From contig CAMLPZ010000094.1 in assembly GCA_946482045.1 (NCBI GenBank), positions 1-14,027 of the forward strand: 14,027 nt of DNA, written 5' to 3'. Origin of the DNA: an uncultured Asticcacaulis sp. GTDB taxonomy: Bacteria; Pseudomonadota; Alphaproteobacteria; Caulobacterales; Caulobacteraceae. Under the pieces are notes generated by a model. It saw only the letters and a list, made by a program, of their open reading frames with translations, had not been told where the DNA came from and did no database searches. Shown here one piece after another: positions 1 through 6,997 of the stretch (position 1 is the stretch's first letter; the number at the start of each line of letters is the position of its first letter). The translations under genes and the position numbers were made by a program.

Positions 1-236
1 GCGCACCGATGACACGCGGGCAATTCGCCACCTATCGCACGGCCTTCGACGCCTTTGCCGACTGCGCCCGGTCGACGCAGGACAAGGCGCGATGTGCAGG
101 CGAATGGACCAGGGCGACGAGCGCTTTACGCGCACCGGACCCGGCGAATGATCCGCGTACCATCGCGATGGCGGAATACTATGTCGATGTGCTTCGATCC
201 AACGGCGGCAACAGCAAATTTTGTAATGCGCCCTAA
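1..236 (+). CDS. C-terminal end of an unrecognised protein, cut by the window start
   Basis: The frame is open from the first in-frame base to TAA at 234-236, so the ATG at 9-11 may be internal and the true start may lie before the window. I do not recognise the family. The visible part (75 residues from that Met) is polar, has no membrane segment, and contains three cysteines, at residues 19 and 29 and in the final CNAP. This pattern would suit an exported, disulfide-containing small domain, but that is only a guess. The stop codon overlaps the stop of the convergent glutaminase gene: TAA on + and TAG on - share 4 bases at 233-236. This overlap of two gene ends supports both being real. An overlapping frame at 55-264 is judged a shadow. 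Confidence 0.55.
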   Translation, partial: APMTRGQFATYRTAFDAFADCARSTQDKARCAGEWTRATSALRAPDPANDPRTIAMAEYYVDVLRSNGGNSKFCNAP

Positions 237-1183
237 AGCACCGAACAATTGGTCAGTTGGCTGAAATATTCCAGTGCATAGCCGCCGACCACGCTGGTGC
301 CGAAGCGGTCGAGTTCCGGCGACCAGACGGCGATCGCCGCCGTTTCCGGTACGATGGCGACAATGCCGCCGCCCACACCGCTCTTGGCTGGAAGACCGAC
401 ACGATATGCGAACGATCCTACCGAATCGTAGATGCCACACGTAAGCAGCAAGGCGTTCAGGCGCCGGCTGAGGCGCGGCGGAAAGATGGTTTCCTCCACC
501 ACCGGCGAAAACCCGCCGGCGGCCAGCGGCAAGGCGGCGCGCGCCAGTTGGCGGCAGGTGATGGCGATCGCGCACTGGTGGCAGTAGGCGGATATAAGCG
601 CCTCGACGTCGTGCGTAATGGTGCCGAAATTGCGCATAAGATTGGCGATGGCGCGGTTCTTGTGGGCTGTGGCGATTTCGCCTTCGGCCACCGCTTCATC
701 GATGGTCAGCCTCGTCTTCGACAGCATGCCCATGACGTCCCGCACCAGGAACTGAGGACGTGACACGATGTCCATCAGGCAGTCGGTGACCGCCAGGGCG
801 CCCGGATTGATGAACGGATTGCGGGGAATGCCTTCCTCATGTTCGAGCTGGGACAGATAGTTGAACGGCGTCCCCGACGGCTCCTTGCCGACGCGCGTCC
901 AGACCTCGTCGCCGAAACGGTTGAGCGCCAGGCCCAGTGCAAACAGCTTGGTGATCGACTGCGCTGAGAACGGCTCATCGGCGTCACCGACCGCATATTC
1001 TTCAAAGCCGCTTATGTTGCCGTTGCCCGCCCGTTTTACCGTGCACACCGCCATGCCGAAACGGCGCGGATCAATCTCGGCCAGTTGCGGGATATAGTGC
1101 GCCGGCCGGCCTTTGCCGAAATGCGGCTGAACCATGATGGCGACTTCGGCCAGCACATCGGAGATTGAGACGCCTTGTTTCAT
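233..1183 (-). CDS. glsA: Glutaminase A (serine-dependent, beta-lactamase-fold)
   Basis: The enzyme hydrolyses L-glutamine to L-glutamate and ammonia, probably in the cytoplasm as no signal peptide is visible. It has 316 residues, close to the usual 300-310 of bacterial GlsA. The catalytic SxxK motif is S76-I-T-K79. N126 (in NPFINPGAL), E169, N176, Y200, Y252 and S268 (in AKSGVGGG) fall where the E. coli enzymes carry their substrate-binding and catalytic residues, at a constant offset of 8-9, so the active site looks complete. The ATG at 1181-1183 is the first possible Met in the frame; an in-frame stop lies ten codons upstream. The GAAGG before it is very close to the ATG, so initiation may depend on the gene before it. 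It lies 38 bases behind the beta-lactamase gene and is probably the last gene of that run. Its stop overlaps the stop of the convergent gene at 1-236. The identification is firm; the reason for its association with a peptidase and a beta-lactamase is unknown. Confidence 0.95.
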   Translation of the reverse strand: MKQGVSISDVLAEVAIMVQPHFGKGRPAHYIPQLAEIDPRRFGMAVCTVKRAGNGNISGFEEYAVGDADEPFSAQSITKLFALGLALNRFGDEVWTRVGKEPSGTPFNYLSQLEHEEGIPRNPFINPGALAVTDCLMDIVSRPQFLVRDVMGMLSKTRLTIDEAVAEGEIATAHKNRAIANLMRNFGTITHDVEALISAYCHQCAIAITCRQLARAALPLAAGGFSPVVEETIFPPRLSRRLNALLLTCGIYDSVGSFAYRVGLPAKSGVGGGIVAIVPETAAIAVWSPELDRFGTSVVGGYALEYFSQLTNCSVL

Positions 1184-1221
1184 GCCTTCAGAAACCGGCT
1201 CACCCTGAGTCTGTCAAGGCA

Positions 1222-2145
1222 TCAGGATGACGTAGCTGACGACTCTTTCTCGCCCAGGCTCTCCGCGAACGCCAGGGTCTCGAAGACGACGCGCGTCAGG
1301 TCGGCAATGACCTTGTCGCGCCCAGCGTCGTCAAGCGTTCCGCCCGTCGTGAAAATCGACAGGAACATCGGTGGCTTGCCCCCCACCGGCCAGATGACCG
1401 CGACGTCGTTGGCGTGCGTTGCGGCTGTACCGGTCTTGTGGCCGACGACATAGCCGGCAGGCACGCCTGCGGGAATGCGGTTCTTGCCGGTCGTCGTCGC
1501 GACCATCCAGTCCTTGAGCAGCGACAGGCTGGCGGGTTTGAGAACGGTACCGGTGAAGACCGTCTTCAGCAACTGCGTCATGGCCGCGGGCGTGGTTGTG
1601 TCCCGCTCATCGCCTTCCGGCACGTCGTTCAATGACGGCTCGTTGCGGTCGAAGCGCGTCGTTGTATCGCCAATCGCCCGCACGAAGGCGGTCAGGCCCG
1701 CCGGGCCGCCGACCAGCGGCAGCAGCAGGTTTGCGGCGGTATTGTCGCTGACCGCCACGGCGGCAGAACACAGGTCGCCGATCGTCATCTTCCCCTTTGC
1801 AACGTGCTGGGTCGTCACGGGCGCGTATTCGAGCAGGTCAACCTTGGTGTAGGACACCTCATGCGCGACTTTCAGCTTGCCCTGGTCCACCGCCTGGAGA
1901 ACGGCGGCGGCCAGTACCCATTTGAACACCGAACACATGGCGAAGCGCTGGTCGGACTGGATGTTGAAATTGCTGTTGGCGTCACCTGTGCCCGAAGCGA
2001 GGCTTACCCCGACACGACCGCCGTGACGCCGGACGATCTCGGCAACCTCCTGGCCGATGCCGACGACGTGGCTGAACTCCTTCGAGCAACCAGCCAGCAG
2101 GCCCGCTCCAGCCACTCCAAGCATCATCCCCCTGCGCGACAGCAT
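1222..2145 (-). CDS. bla: Class A beta-lactamase, predicted Tat/lipoprotein export
   Basis: This is a 307-residue serine beta-lactamase expected to hydrolyse beta-lactam antibiotics outside the cytoplasm. All class A motifs are present: S72-V-F-K75 (SxxK), S133-D134-N135 (SDN loop), E169-P-S-L-N173 in the omega loop (Ambler E166 and N170), and K237-T-G239 (KTG). The N-terminus has a twin-arginine motif (S3-R-R-G-M-M), a short hydrophobic stretch and a lipobox L-A-G-C20. A lipid-anchored protein exported folded through Tat is therefore likely. C71 corresponds to Ambler C69, but no Cys sits at Ambler 238, so the carbapenemase-type disulfide cannot form. The spectrum cannot be read from sequence. 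The ATG lies 3 bases after the TGA of the peptidase gene, and its Shine-Dalgarno GGAG lies inside the end of that gene, so translation is probably coupled. No LysR-type ampR regulator is adjacent. The C-terminus ends in a short Ser-rich tail. Confidence 0.95.
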   Translation of the reverse strand: MLSRRGMMLGVAGAGLLAGCSKEFSHVVGIGQEVAEIVRRHGGRVGVSLASGTGDANSNFNIQSDQRFAMCSVFKWVLAAAVLQAVDQGKLKVAHEVSYTKVDLLEYAPVTTQHVAKGKMTIGDLCSAAVAVSDNTAANLLLPLVGGPAGLTAFVRAIGDTTTRFDRNEPSLNDVPEGDERDTTTPAAMTQLLKTVFTGTVLKPASLSLLKDWMVATTTGKNRIPAGVPAGYVVGHKTGTAATHANDVAVIWPVGGKPPMFLSIFTTGGTLDDAGRDKVIADLTRVVFETLAFAESLGEKESSATSS

Positions 2146-2148
2146 GGC

Positions 2149-4230
2149 TCATTTCTCCGTATGCGTTGTCATCCAGTCGAACACCGTGGCATGCCACTTC
2201 AGAGAGTTCTGTGGCTTAAGCACCCAATGATTCTCATCCGGGAAACGCAGGAACTTCGACTCGATACCCTGGCGCTGCAAGGCGGTAAAGGTTGCGATCC
2301 CCTGTCCCGGCACAACACGATAGTCCTTGTCGGAATGGATGACCAGCATCGGCTTCGACCATTTGTGTGCATAAAGCGCCGGATTAAAAGCGTCCATCTT
2401 GGCCATGTTGCCGTAGGGCATGCCGCCATTCTCGGTTTCAGAGAACCAAAGCTCCTCGGTTTCCTCCGCCATCGTGCGCGTATCGAAAATGCCGTCGTGA
2501 TTGACCAGGCACTTCCACGGTTCCTTCCAGTTGCCGGCGATCCAGTTAATCATGTAGCCGCCATAAGACGCCCCCAGCGCGCAGGCGCGGCCGCCATCGA
2601 GGAACTTGTAGTTCGCCAGGACATGCGCCCAGCCTTTCTGCAGGTCTTCCAGCGGCCGGTCGCCCCAGTGCTGCGAGATCGAGTCGGTAAAGGCCTGACC
2701 GTAACCCGGCGAGCCATGGAAATCGATGAACACCACCGCATAGCCTTCGCCGGCGAAGACGTTCGGGTTCCAGCGATAGGACCATGCGTCGCTGAACGAC
2801 ACTTGCGGACCGCCGTGAACGATGAAGGCAACCGGATAGGTCTTGCCCTCCTCGTAATTGGCCGGCTTCATGACATAGCCGTGGACGGTCTCGTCGTTCC
2901 AGCCCTTGAAACTGAACTGTTCGTACTGGCCGAAGGCGCGGTCCTTCAGCACCGGATTGATGCCGGTCAGGCTGCGCGCCCCCATGTCGATGAACATCGC
3001 CTTCGAATTGGCGAGGTAAAGCTGCGACGGACCGGACAGCCCGCTCTTGAGGTACACCATACCTTGCGGCGTTTCCGCGTAGGCGTCGATGTGGCCGTCC
3101 TTCGATAGAGCCGTGACCTTGCCGGTCTTGACGTCGATGCGGAACAGCTTGTGCGTACCGATGTCGTCGGAACTGACCAGCAGGCTCTTGCCGTCCTTCG
3201 ACCAGGCGATCTCATTCGCGCTATGGTCCCAGTCAGTGGCCAAAGGCGTCACCTTACCGGTCTTGAGGTCGCGCAGGAAGATGTCGAAGCGGTCCGCTTC
3301 GTTCGCCGGACGCTTCATCGCCTTGTAAGCCAGGGTCTTTCCGTCAGGCGACAGGCGCGGCATCGCGTCCCACGCTTCGTTGCCATCGGTCAGGTTGGTC
3401 AGTGCGCCGCCGCTCATGGGAGCTGAATAGACATCGAAATTGGTCGACCATGGCTCGGTCCTGCCGGCTTCGCGCGCCGCGAAATAGATCGTCTTAGCGT
3501 CGGCCGAGATGGTGTATTCGGCCTCATCGCCGAACGGCTTGGACGGCACATCACCGTCATAGCCGTCGGTCAGGGAAACGGGCGCCGCACCATCGAAACC
3601 GACATAGAACAGGTGGTTGCGCGTGCCATCGGCCCATTCGTCCCAGTGGCGGACGAACAGCTTGTCGTAGACGATGCCGCTCGACTTCTGCGCCTTGCGA
3701 TCGGCACTTGTCCTGACCGTACAGTCGATCTCATTGCCCTTGCATTCCGGAAAGACGGCGAGCGAGACGACGACGCCCTTGCCGTCCGGCGACACCAGGT
3801 AAGAGCCGACATCGAGCGGCAGCTTGGTCACTTGCGTCGCTGTGGCGCCGGTCATGTCGGTCATCCACACCTGCATCGACCCGGACCGCGCCGACAGGAA
3901 GTAGATCGTGTTACCGTCAGCGCTGAACTTCGGCGAGGCCGCCCCGCCTTCGGAGGCCGCGAGTTTGATCTCCGGTGTCGCCGGCTTGGACAGGTCCTTC
4001 AGCCAGATCGCGCTGACGCCCTTGTTCTTGTCGAGATCGGTGGCGCGGACCTGGAAGACGGCATAGCGGCCGGCGCCATCGACGCTCAAGCCGCTGATAC
4101 GGTCAAGGGACACCAGGTCCTTGTAGGTAAAGGGGGCCTTCGCGGTTTGCGCGCTTGCTGACAGGGTCAGCAGGGACGCCGAGCCGATAAGTGTGGCGGC
4201 AAGGATGGATTTCAGGTTTCGGGAAAGCAT
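2149..4230 (-). CDS. S9 family serine peptidase, dipeptidyl-peptidase 5 (S9C) type
   Basis: The product has 693 residues and is an exported prolyl-oligopeptidase-family enzyme, most like bacterial DPP5, which removes dipeptides from peptide N-termini in the periplasm. A Sec signal peptide with cleavage after ASA (residues 25-27) precedes a beta-propeller-like region (about 35-430) with repeated segments such as SPDGK and SADG. The C-terminal alpha/beta-hydrolase domain (about 440-693) carries HGGPQ at 472-476, the nucleophile elbow G-A-S555-Y-G-G, the acid D636 in SDKDYRV, and H668 in ENHW. The triad is complete. The segments WSYRWNPNVFAGEGYAVV and GSPGYGQAFTD resemble DPP5 closely. The start follows a weak AGG about 9 bases upstream. 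It is the first gene of a tight unit with bla and glsA. One reading of the context is peptide scavenging followed by glutamine deamidation, which is inference. A general acylaminoacyl-peptidase is the alternative name. Confidence 0.92.
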   Translation of the reverse strand: MLSRNLKSILAATLIGSASLLTLSASAQTAKAPFTYKDLVSLDRISGLSVDGAGRYAVFQVRATDLDKNKGVSAIWLKDLSKPATPEIKLAASEGGAASPKFSADGNTIYFLSARSGSMQVWMTDMTGATATQVTKLPLDVGSYLVSPDGKGVVVSLAVFPECKGNEIDCTVRTSADRKAQKSSGIVYDKLFVRHWDEWADGTRNHLFYVGFDGAAPVSLTDGYDGDVPSKPFGDEAEYTISADAKTIYFAAREAGRTEPWSTNFDVYSAPMSGGALTNLTDGNEAWDAMPRLSPDGKTLAYKAMKRPANEADRFDIFLRDLKTGKVTPLATDWDHSANEIAWSKDGKSLLVSSDDIGTHKLFRIDVKTGKVTALSKDGHIDAYAETPQGMVYLKSGLSGPSQLYLANSKAMFIDMGARSLTGINPVLKDRAFGQYEQFSFKGWNDETVHGYVMKPANYEEGKTYPVAFIVHGGPQVSFSDAWSYRWNPNVFAGEGYAVVFIDFHGSPGYGQAFTDSISQHWGDRPLEDLQKGWAHVLANYKFLDGGRACALGASYGGYMINWIAGNWKEPWKCLVNHDGIFDTRTMAEETEELWFSETENGGMPYGNMAKMDAFNPALYAHKWSKPMLVIHSDKDYRVVPGQGIATFTALQRQGIESKFLRFPDENHWVLKPQNSLKWHATVFDWMTTHTEK

Positions 4231-4269
4231 GCGGCGGCCTGCGAATTAGTTACCAATGCGACTGTTAAA

Positions 4270-4287
4270 GCCGCCTTTCGCCGCCTT
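4270..4287. repeat. Two direct copies of GCCGCCTT, 10 bases apart, upstream of the S9 peptidase
   Basis: GCCGCCTT occurs at 4270-4277 and again at 4280-4287, one helical turn apart. It lies between the candidate promoter and the start codon of the peptidase gene, on that gene's template strand. Such spacing can mark a protein site, but two short GC-rich copies can also arise by chance. No known regulator is recognised. Confidence 0.25.
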
Positions 4288-4301
4288 GTCGAGGCAGGGG
4301 G

Positions 4302-4331
4302 GTCATAAAATCGCGAAAATTGTAGCATCAA
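4302..4331 (-). promoter_or_regulatory. Weak candidate sigma70-like promoter for the peptidase-bla-glsA unit
   Basis: On the - strand TTGATG (4326-4331) is followed after 18 bases by TATGAC (4302-4307), each matching four of six consensus bases. It lies about 70 bases before the start of the S9 peptidase. The 148-base gap 4231-4378 is the longest upstream gap of this unit and the natural place for a promoter. It also holds a weak imperfect inverted repeat (CCTAT...ATAGG) just after the end of the SRPBCC gene, without a T-run, so read-through from that gene cannot be excluded. Confidence 0.25.
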
Positions 4332-4378
4332 CACCCGCTCTATTTACCTATTCATCCCCATTTCATGGCGAGGATAGG

Positions 4379-4828
4379 CTAAGCCGAGCCTTGTTGGGAA
4401 AGAATGGCTTTTAAATCCGCCATCGCTTCGGCCGTCTGTTTCGGCAGCTTGGCCCTGAACAGCGGCAGGAGCAGTTTGCACAACAAGGAATTGGGCACCA
4501 GCTCAACCCGATGCGTCAGGCGTGTCCCCTCCCCTTGCGGTTCCAGGTGGAAGTCGACGAAGGCCTGCATCATTTTGTCGTAATAGCGGTAGCTCAACTG
4601 CCGGTCGGGCTCATAGGTCGAGATAACGCCATCCATGATGCGGTGCTTGCCGCCTTCGTAATAGGCGTAACGCAGCTTGTCGCCGGCCTTGTTCGGCCCC
4701 TGCCCCAGCTTGGCCACGCCCTCGCACCGTTTCAACCACGTCGGTACGCGCTTGAAATCGTCCAGAAAGGCGAAGACCTCATGTGGCGGCTGAGGTAGAT
4801 CTATGCCGTGTTCGACGACAATGGGCAT
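4379..4828 (-). CDS. SRPBCC (START/polyketide-cyclase-like) family protein
   Basis: This 149-residue cytoplasmic protein probably has the helix-grip fold that forms a hydrophobic ligand pocket. Supporting features are the N-terminal pattern V-V-E-H-G-I-D-L-P-Q-P-P-H-E-V-F-A-F-L-D, typical of SRPBCC proteins (strand, then helix containing the 'P..VF.fl.D' signature), the following P-T-W-L-K segment, alternating strands in the middle (L-S-Y-R-Y-Y-D, A-F-V-D-F-H-L), and a long amphipathic C-terminal helix. The ligand is unknown. No Hsp90-activator or catalytic signature is recognised. The length fits a single-domain family member. It has an AGGAG about 11 bases before its ATG and a plausible promoter of its own, and sits just behind the terminator of the signalling unit. 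It is therefore probably transcribed alone or as the first gene before the peptidase unit. Confidence 0.8.
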   Translation of the reverse strand: MPIVVEHGIDLPQPPHEVFAFLDDFKRVPTWLKRCEGVAKLGQGPNKAGDKLRYAYYEGGKHRIMDGVISTYEPDRQLSYRYYDKMMQAFVDFHLEPQGEGTRLTHRVELVPNSLLCKLLLPLFRAKLPKQTAEAMADLKAILSQQGSA

Positions 4829-4855
4829 CCGGAAAAAAGCTCCTGAGATTCGGTA

Positions 4856-4884
4856 AATCTAAGCCTCACCTTCTCTGGCATCAA
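4856..4884 (-). promoter_or_regulatory. Candidate sigma70-like promoter for the SRPBCC gene
   Basis: On the - strand TTGATG (4879-4884), a 17-base spacer and TAGATT (4856-4861) each match four of six consensus positions at ideal spacing. The site lies between the terminator at 4902-4931 and the SRPBCC start at 4828. It predicts a short leader carrying the AGGAG ribosome-binding site. Confidence 0.4.
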
Positions 4885-4901
4885 GACAATAATGCAACAC
4901 G

Positions 4902-4931
4902 AAAAAGGCCACGCGGCACCGCCGCATGGCC
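4902..4931 (-). terminator. Rho-independent terminator of the sensor kinase/regulator unit
   Basis: A near-perfect hairpin spans 4907-4931: GGCCA, one unpaired base, GCGGC, a 3-base loop, GCCGC, one unpaired base, TGGCC. Read on the - strand it is followed directly by TTTTT (4902-4906) and more T-rich sequence, the classical form. It lies 40 bases after the stop of the response regulator at 4972-5424. The + strand side has no T-run, so it is directional. Confidence 0.92.
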
Positions 4932-4971
4932 AAACAAAATGTCCCAAGCAAGAGCCCAACAGGCAAATCGT

Positions 4972-5424
4972 CTATTCCGCGGCCGAGGGCTCCGGCAGCT
5001 CGACCAGAAAGAAGAAGAACTGTTCGATGGTCGATATGGCGGCGCGAAAGCTGTCGAGATCGACGGGCTTGACGACATAGGCATTGGCGTGCAGGGCGTA
5101 GCTGCGTGCGATGTCCTGCTCGGCCGCCGAGCTCGACAGGATGATGACCGGAATATGCCGCAGGCGCGCATCCGCCTTGACTTGGCCAAGCACGTCACGG
5201 CCGCTCATACGCGGCAGGTTGAGGTCTAGCAGGATCAGATCCGGCAAGGCCTGGGCGTCATCGCGCAGCCTTTCCAGCGCCGCTTCGCCGCTTTCGGCGA
5301 CCGACAGACGGTTCTCGATCTGCGCCGACTGCAACGCCTTGCGCGTCAGCAGCACATCGCCACGATTGTCCTCGACAAGCAGGATTTCCGCCGGGCGGTT
5401 TCTATGCATCAACAGACTGGACAT
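4972..5424 (-). CDS. Single-domain response regulator, Rcp1-like (CheY-like receiver)
   Basis: The 150-residue protein is only a receiver domain with a short C-terminal tail and has no DNA-binding or enzymatic output. The acidic pocket is E18-D19, the phospho-acceptor is D67 in LLDLNLP, the switch residue lies in the SSS at 97-99, and K119 is in VVKPV. These residues make phosphorylation very likely. The EDNRGD, LDLNLP and C-terminal IEQ...LP features fit the Rcp1 family, which partners phytochrome-type kinases. Its ATG lies 9 bases after the stop of the kinase gene. Its ribosome-binding site GAGG overlaps that stop, so the two are co-translated and the kinase is the likely phosphodonor. A run of four Phe (136-139) near the C-terminus may help dimerisation, as the C-terminal region does in Rcp1-type proteins (inference). 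A paralogue lies at 7244-7714. Confidence 0.93.
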   Translation of the reverse strand: MSSLLMHRNRPAEILLVEDNRGDVLLTRKALQSAQIENRLSVAESGEAALERLRDDAQALPDLILLDLNLPRMSGRDVLGQVKADARLRHIPVIILSSSAAEQDIARSYALHANAYVVKPVDLDSFRAAISTIEQFFFFLVELPEPSAAE

Positions 5425-5433
5425 GTTACCTCT

Positions 5434-6993
5434 CTAACTGACTGTCTGTGCCGATCCGGCTGGCCGCGGAAGCGTAATGTGGAACTCGCTGCCGCCGGAT
5501 TTGACGGAAGTGGCCCAGATTCGGCCACCGTGGCTTTCGACGATCTTCTTGCAAACCGCCAGACCCAAACCGGTTCCCTTGATGGCCTCCCAGGTATGCA
5601 GACGCCGGAAGGGCTCGAAGACCTGCTCGATAAAGGCCGGCTCGATGCCTAAGCCATTATCACGGACGATGAAGTGCCACCGTCCCGGCTCGGCCACCAC
5701 GCCGATATGGATGACCGGCGTATTGCCCGGCGCCTGGTACTTGATGGCGTTGCTGATCAGGTTCTGCAAAAGACGCATGATCTGGACCGGATTGCCCTGG
5801 ATGAAAGGCAGTGGATCGGAGGTGACGATCGCCCCCGTATCGGCGATGAGCTGGCCGAGATTGGTTTTGACGTGGTCCAGCTCCACGGCCATGTCGACAT
5901 CGACGATGGTCGCCCCTTCGCGGCCCAGGCGGGCATATTCAAGCAGGTCGTGGACCATTTCGCGCATGCGCAGGGCACTGTCACCGACGATCTTGAGATA
6001 CTCCTTACCATCCTCATCCAGCGCATCCTCATAATCCTTGGCGATGATCTGGCTGAAGTTCAGCACCATGCGCAGGGGCTCCTGCATGTCGTGCGAAGCG
6101 ACATAGGCGAAGCGTTCCAGTTCGGTGTTGGATTCCGTCAGCCGCGCCAGCAGGCGTTCGCGCGCCTCTTCGGCCTGCTTGGCCTTGGTGATGTCGCGCA
6201 CAATGCCGGAGAAGTGACGCACGCCATCGATGGTAAAGGCGCTGACCGATAGGTCGAGCGGAAACACGGAACCGTCCTTGCGCTTGCCCTGGACCTCACG
6301 GCCGGCCGTGCCGATAATCCGGGCTTCGCCGGTTCCCATGTAGTGCGCCAGATAGCCGTCGTGACCGCTGTGATATGGCTCAGGCATCAGCATCTTGACG
6401 TTCTGCCCCATGACCTCGGATGCCGTATAGCCAAAGATGGTTTCGCACGCCCGGTTATAGCTTTCGACCTGCCCCCGCTCGTTGATGGTGATGATGCCGT
6501 CCAGCACGTTGTCGACGATCGCCTGCAGGCGCACGCGGCCGCGTTCCTGGCTTTCGGCATAAAGCTTTTCCAGCTTGGCATTGGCGGCCTGAAGCTGCGC
6601 ATTGGTTTCGCGCAACTGATCCGGCCCTGGGATCGCCAGCATCTTGGGCAGCAGGCGGATCGTCATGGCCAGGGTCCCCAGAGATGCCAGCGCCGTCAGC
6701 CCCTTGATCACGCCTTCGGTGTAGTAGGATGGATGCCATAGCGTCCAGATGCTGACGACGTGCGTCGTCCCGCACAGCAGGATGAAGGCGCCGAACAGCA
6801 GGAAAACCAGCGGGAAGGGCAGGTCCGGCCGCTTGCGCACGAAATAGAGCAGAGCAATCGGAATGCCGAAATAGGCCAGGGCGATCAGCGAGTCGGAAAT
6901 GACGTGCAGCAACAGTATGTCCGGCTGCCACAGGAAACAGTAGCCATGCGGCATGAAGCTGGTGTGTTGCGCCATGTCGTGAGCGGCCGTCAT
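5434..6993 (-). CDS. Membrane histidine kinase with ETR1-like ethylene-binding domain and FixL-like haem PAS
   Basis: The 519-residue sensor kinase is predicted to autophosphorylate and pass phosphate to the adjoining receiver proteins. Residues 1-120 form three membrane helices (about 24-52, 60-82, 93-118) matching the ETR1 ethylene-binding domain: D34, Y41, I44, P45, I71, C74 and H78 correspond to ETR1 D25, Y32, I35, P36, I62, C65 and H69, all at offset +9. C74 and H78 would hold Cu(I). A coiled coil follows (about 125-150), then a PAS domain (about 152-270) with NVKMLMPEPY and H211 in HDGY, which aligns with the haem-ligating H200 of Bradyrhizobium FixL. HisKA has H301 in ASHDMQEPLR, the phytochrome-type form. 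The ATPase domain shows N415 (N box), D445-N-G-L-G (G1), FEPF and GTGLGLA (473-479). GAGGT about 7 bases before the ATG sets the start. Ligand and output are inference; the domain order is clear. Confidence 0.93.
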   Translation of the reverse strand: MTAAHDMAQHTSFMPHGYCFLWQPDILLLHVISDSLIALAYFGIPIALLYFVRKRPDLPFPLVFLLFGAFILLCGTTHVVSIWTLWHPSYYTEGVIKGLTALASLGTLAMTIRLLPKMLAIPGPDQLRETNAQLQAANAKLEKLYAESQERGRVRLQAIVDNVLDGIITINERGQVESYNRACETIFGYTASEVMGQNVKMLMPEPYHSGHDGYLAHYMGTGEARIIGTAGREVQGKRKDGSVFPLDLSVSAFTIDGVRHFSGIVRDITKAKQAEEARERLLARLTESNTELERFAYVASHDMQEPLRMVLNFSQIIAKDYEDALDEDGKEYLKIVGDSALRMREMVHDLLEYARLGREGATIVDVDMAVELDHVKTNLGQLIADTGAIVTSDPLPFIQGNPVQIMRLLQNLISNAIKYQAPGNTPVIHIGVVAEPGRWHFIVRDNGLGIEPAFIEQVFEPFRRLHTWEAIKGTGLGLAVCKKIVESHGGRIWATSVKSGGSEFHITLPRPAGSAQTVS

Positions 6994-6997
6994 TGCT

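Noticed and set aside
1933..1935. A carbapenemase-type beta-lactamase, suggested by the Cys directly before the active-site Ser (Ambler C69)
   Set aside because: The partner Cys at Ambler 238 is absent; the KTG motif is followed by T-A-A. C69 alone also occurs in non-carbapenemases.
1804..3108. A 434-codon + strand frame antisense to the S9 peptidase and the beta-lactamase
   Set aside because: It runs opposite two strongly recognised genes, has no recognisable domain, and is the expected open mirror frame in GC-rich coding DNA.
4349..4380. An imperfect CCTAT...ATAGG hairpin after the SRPBCC gene as a terminator
   Set aside because: The stem is interrupted by unequal internal loops and no T-run follows on the - strand.
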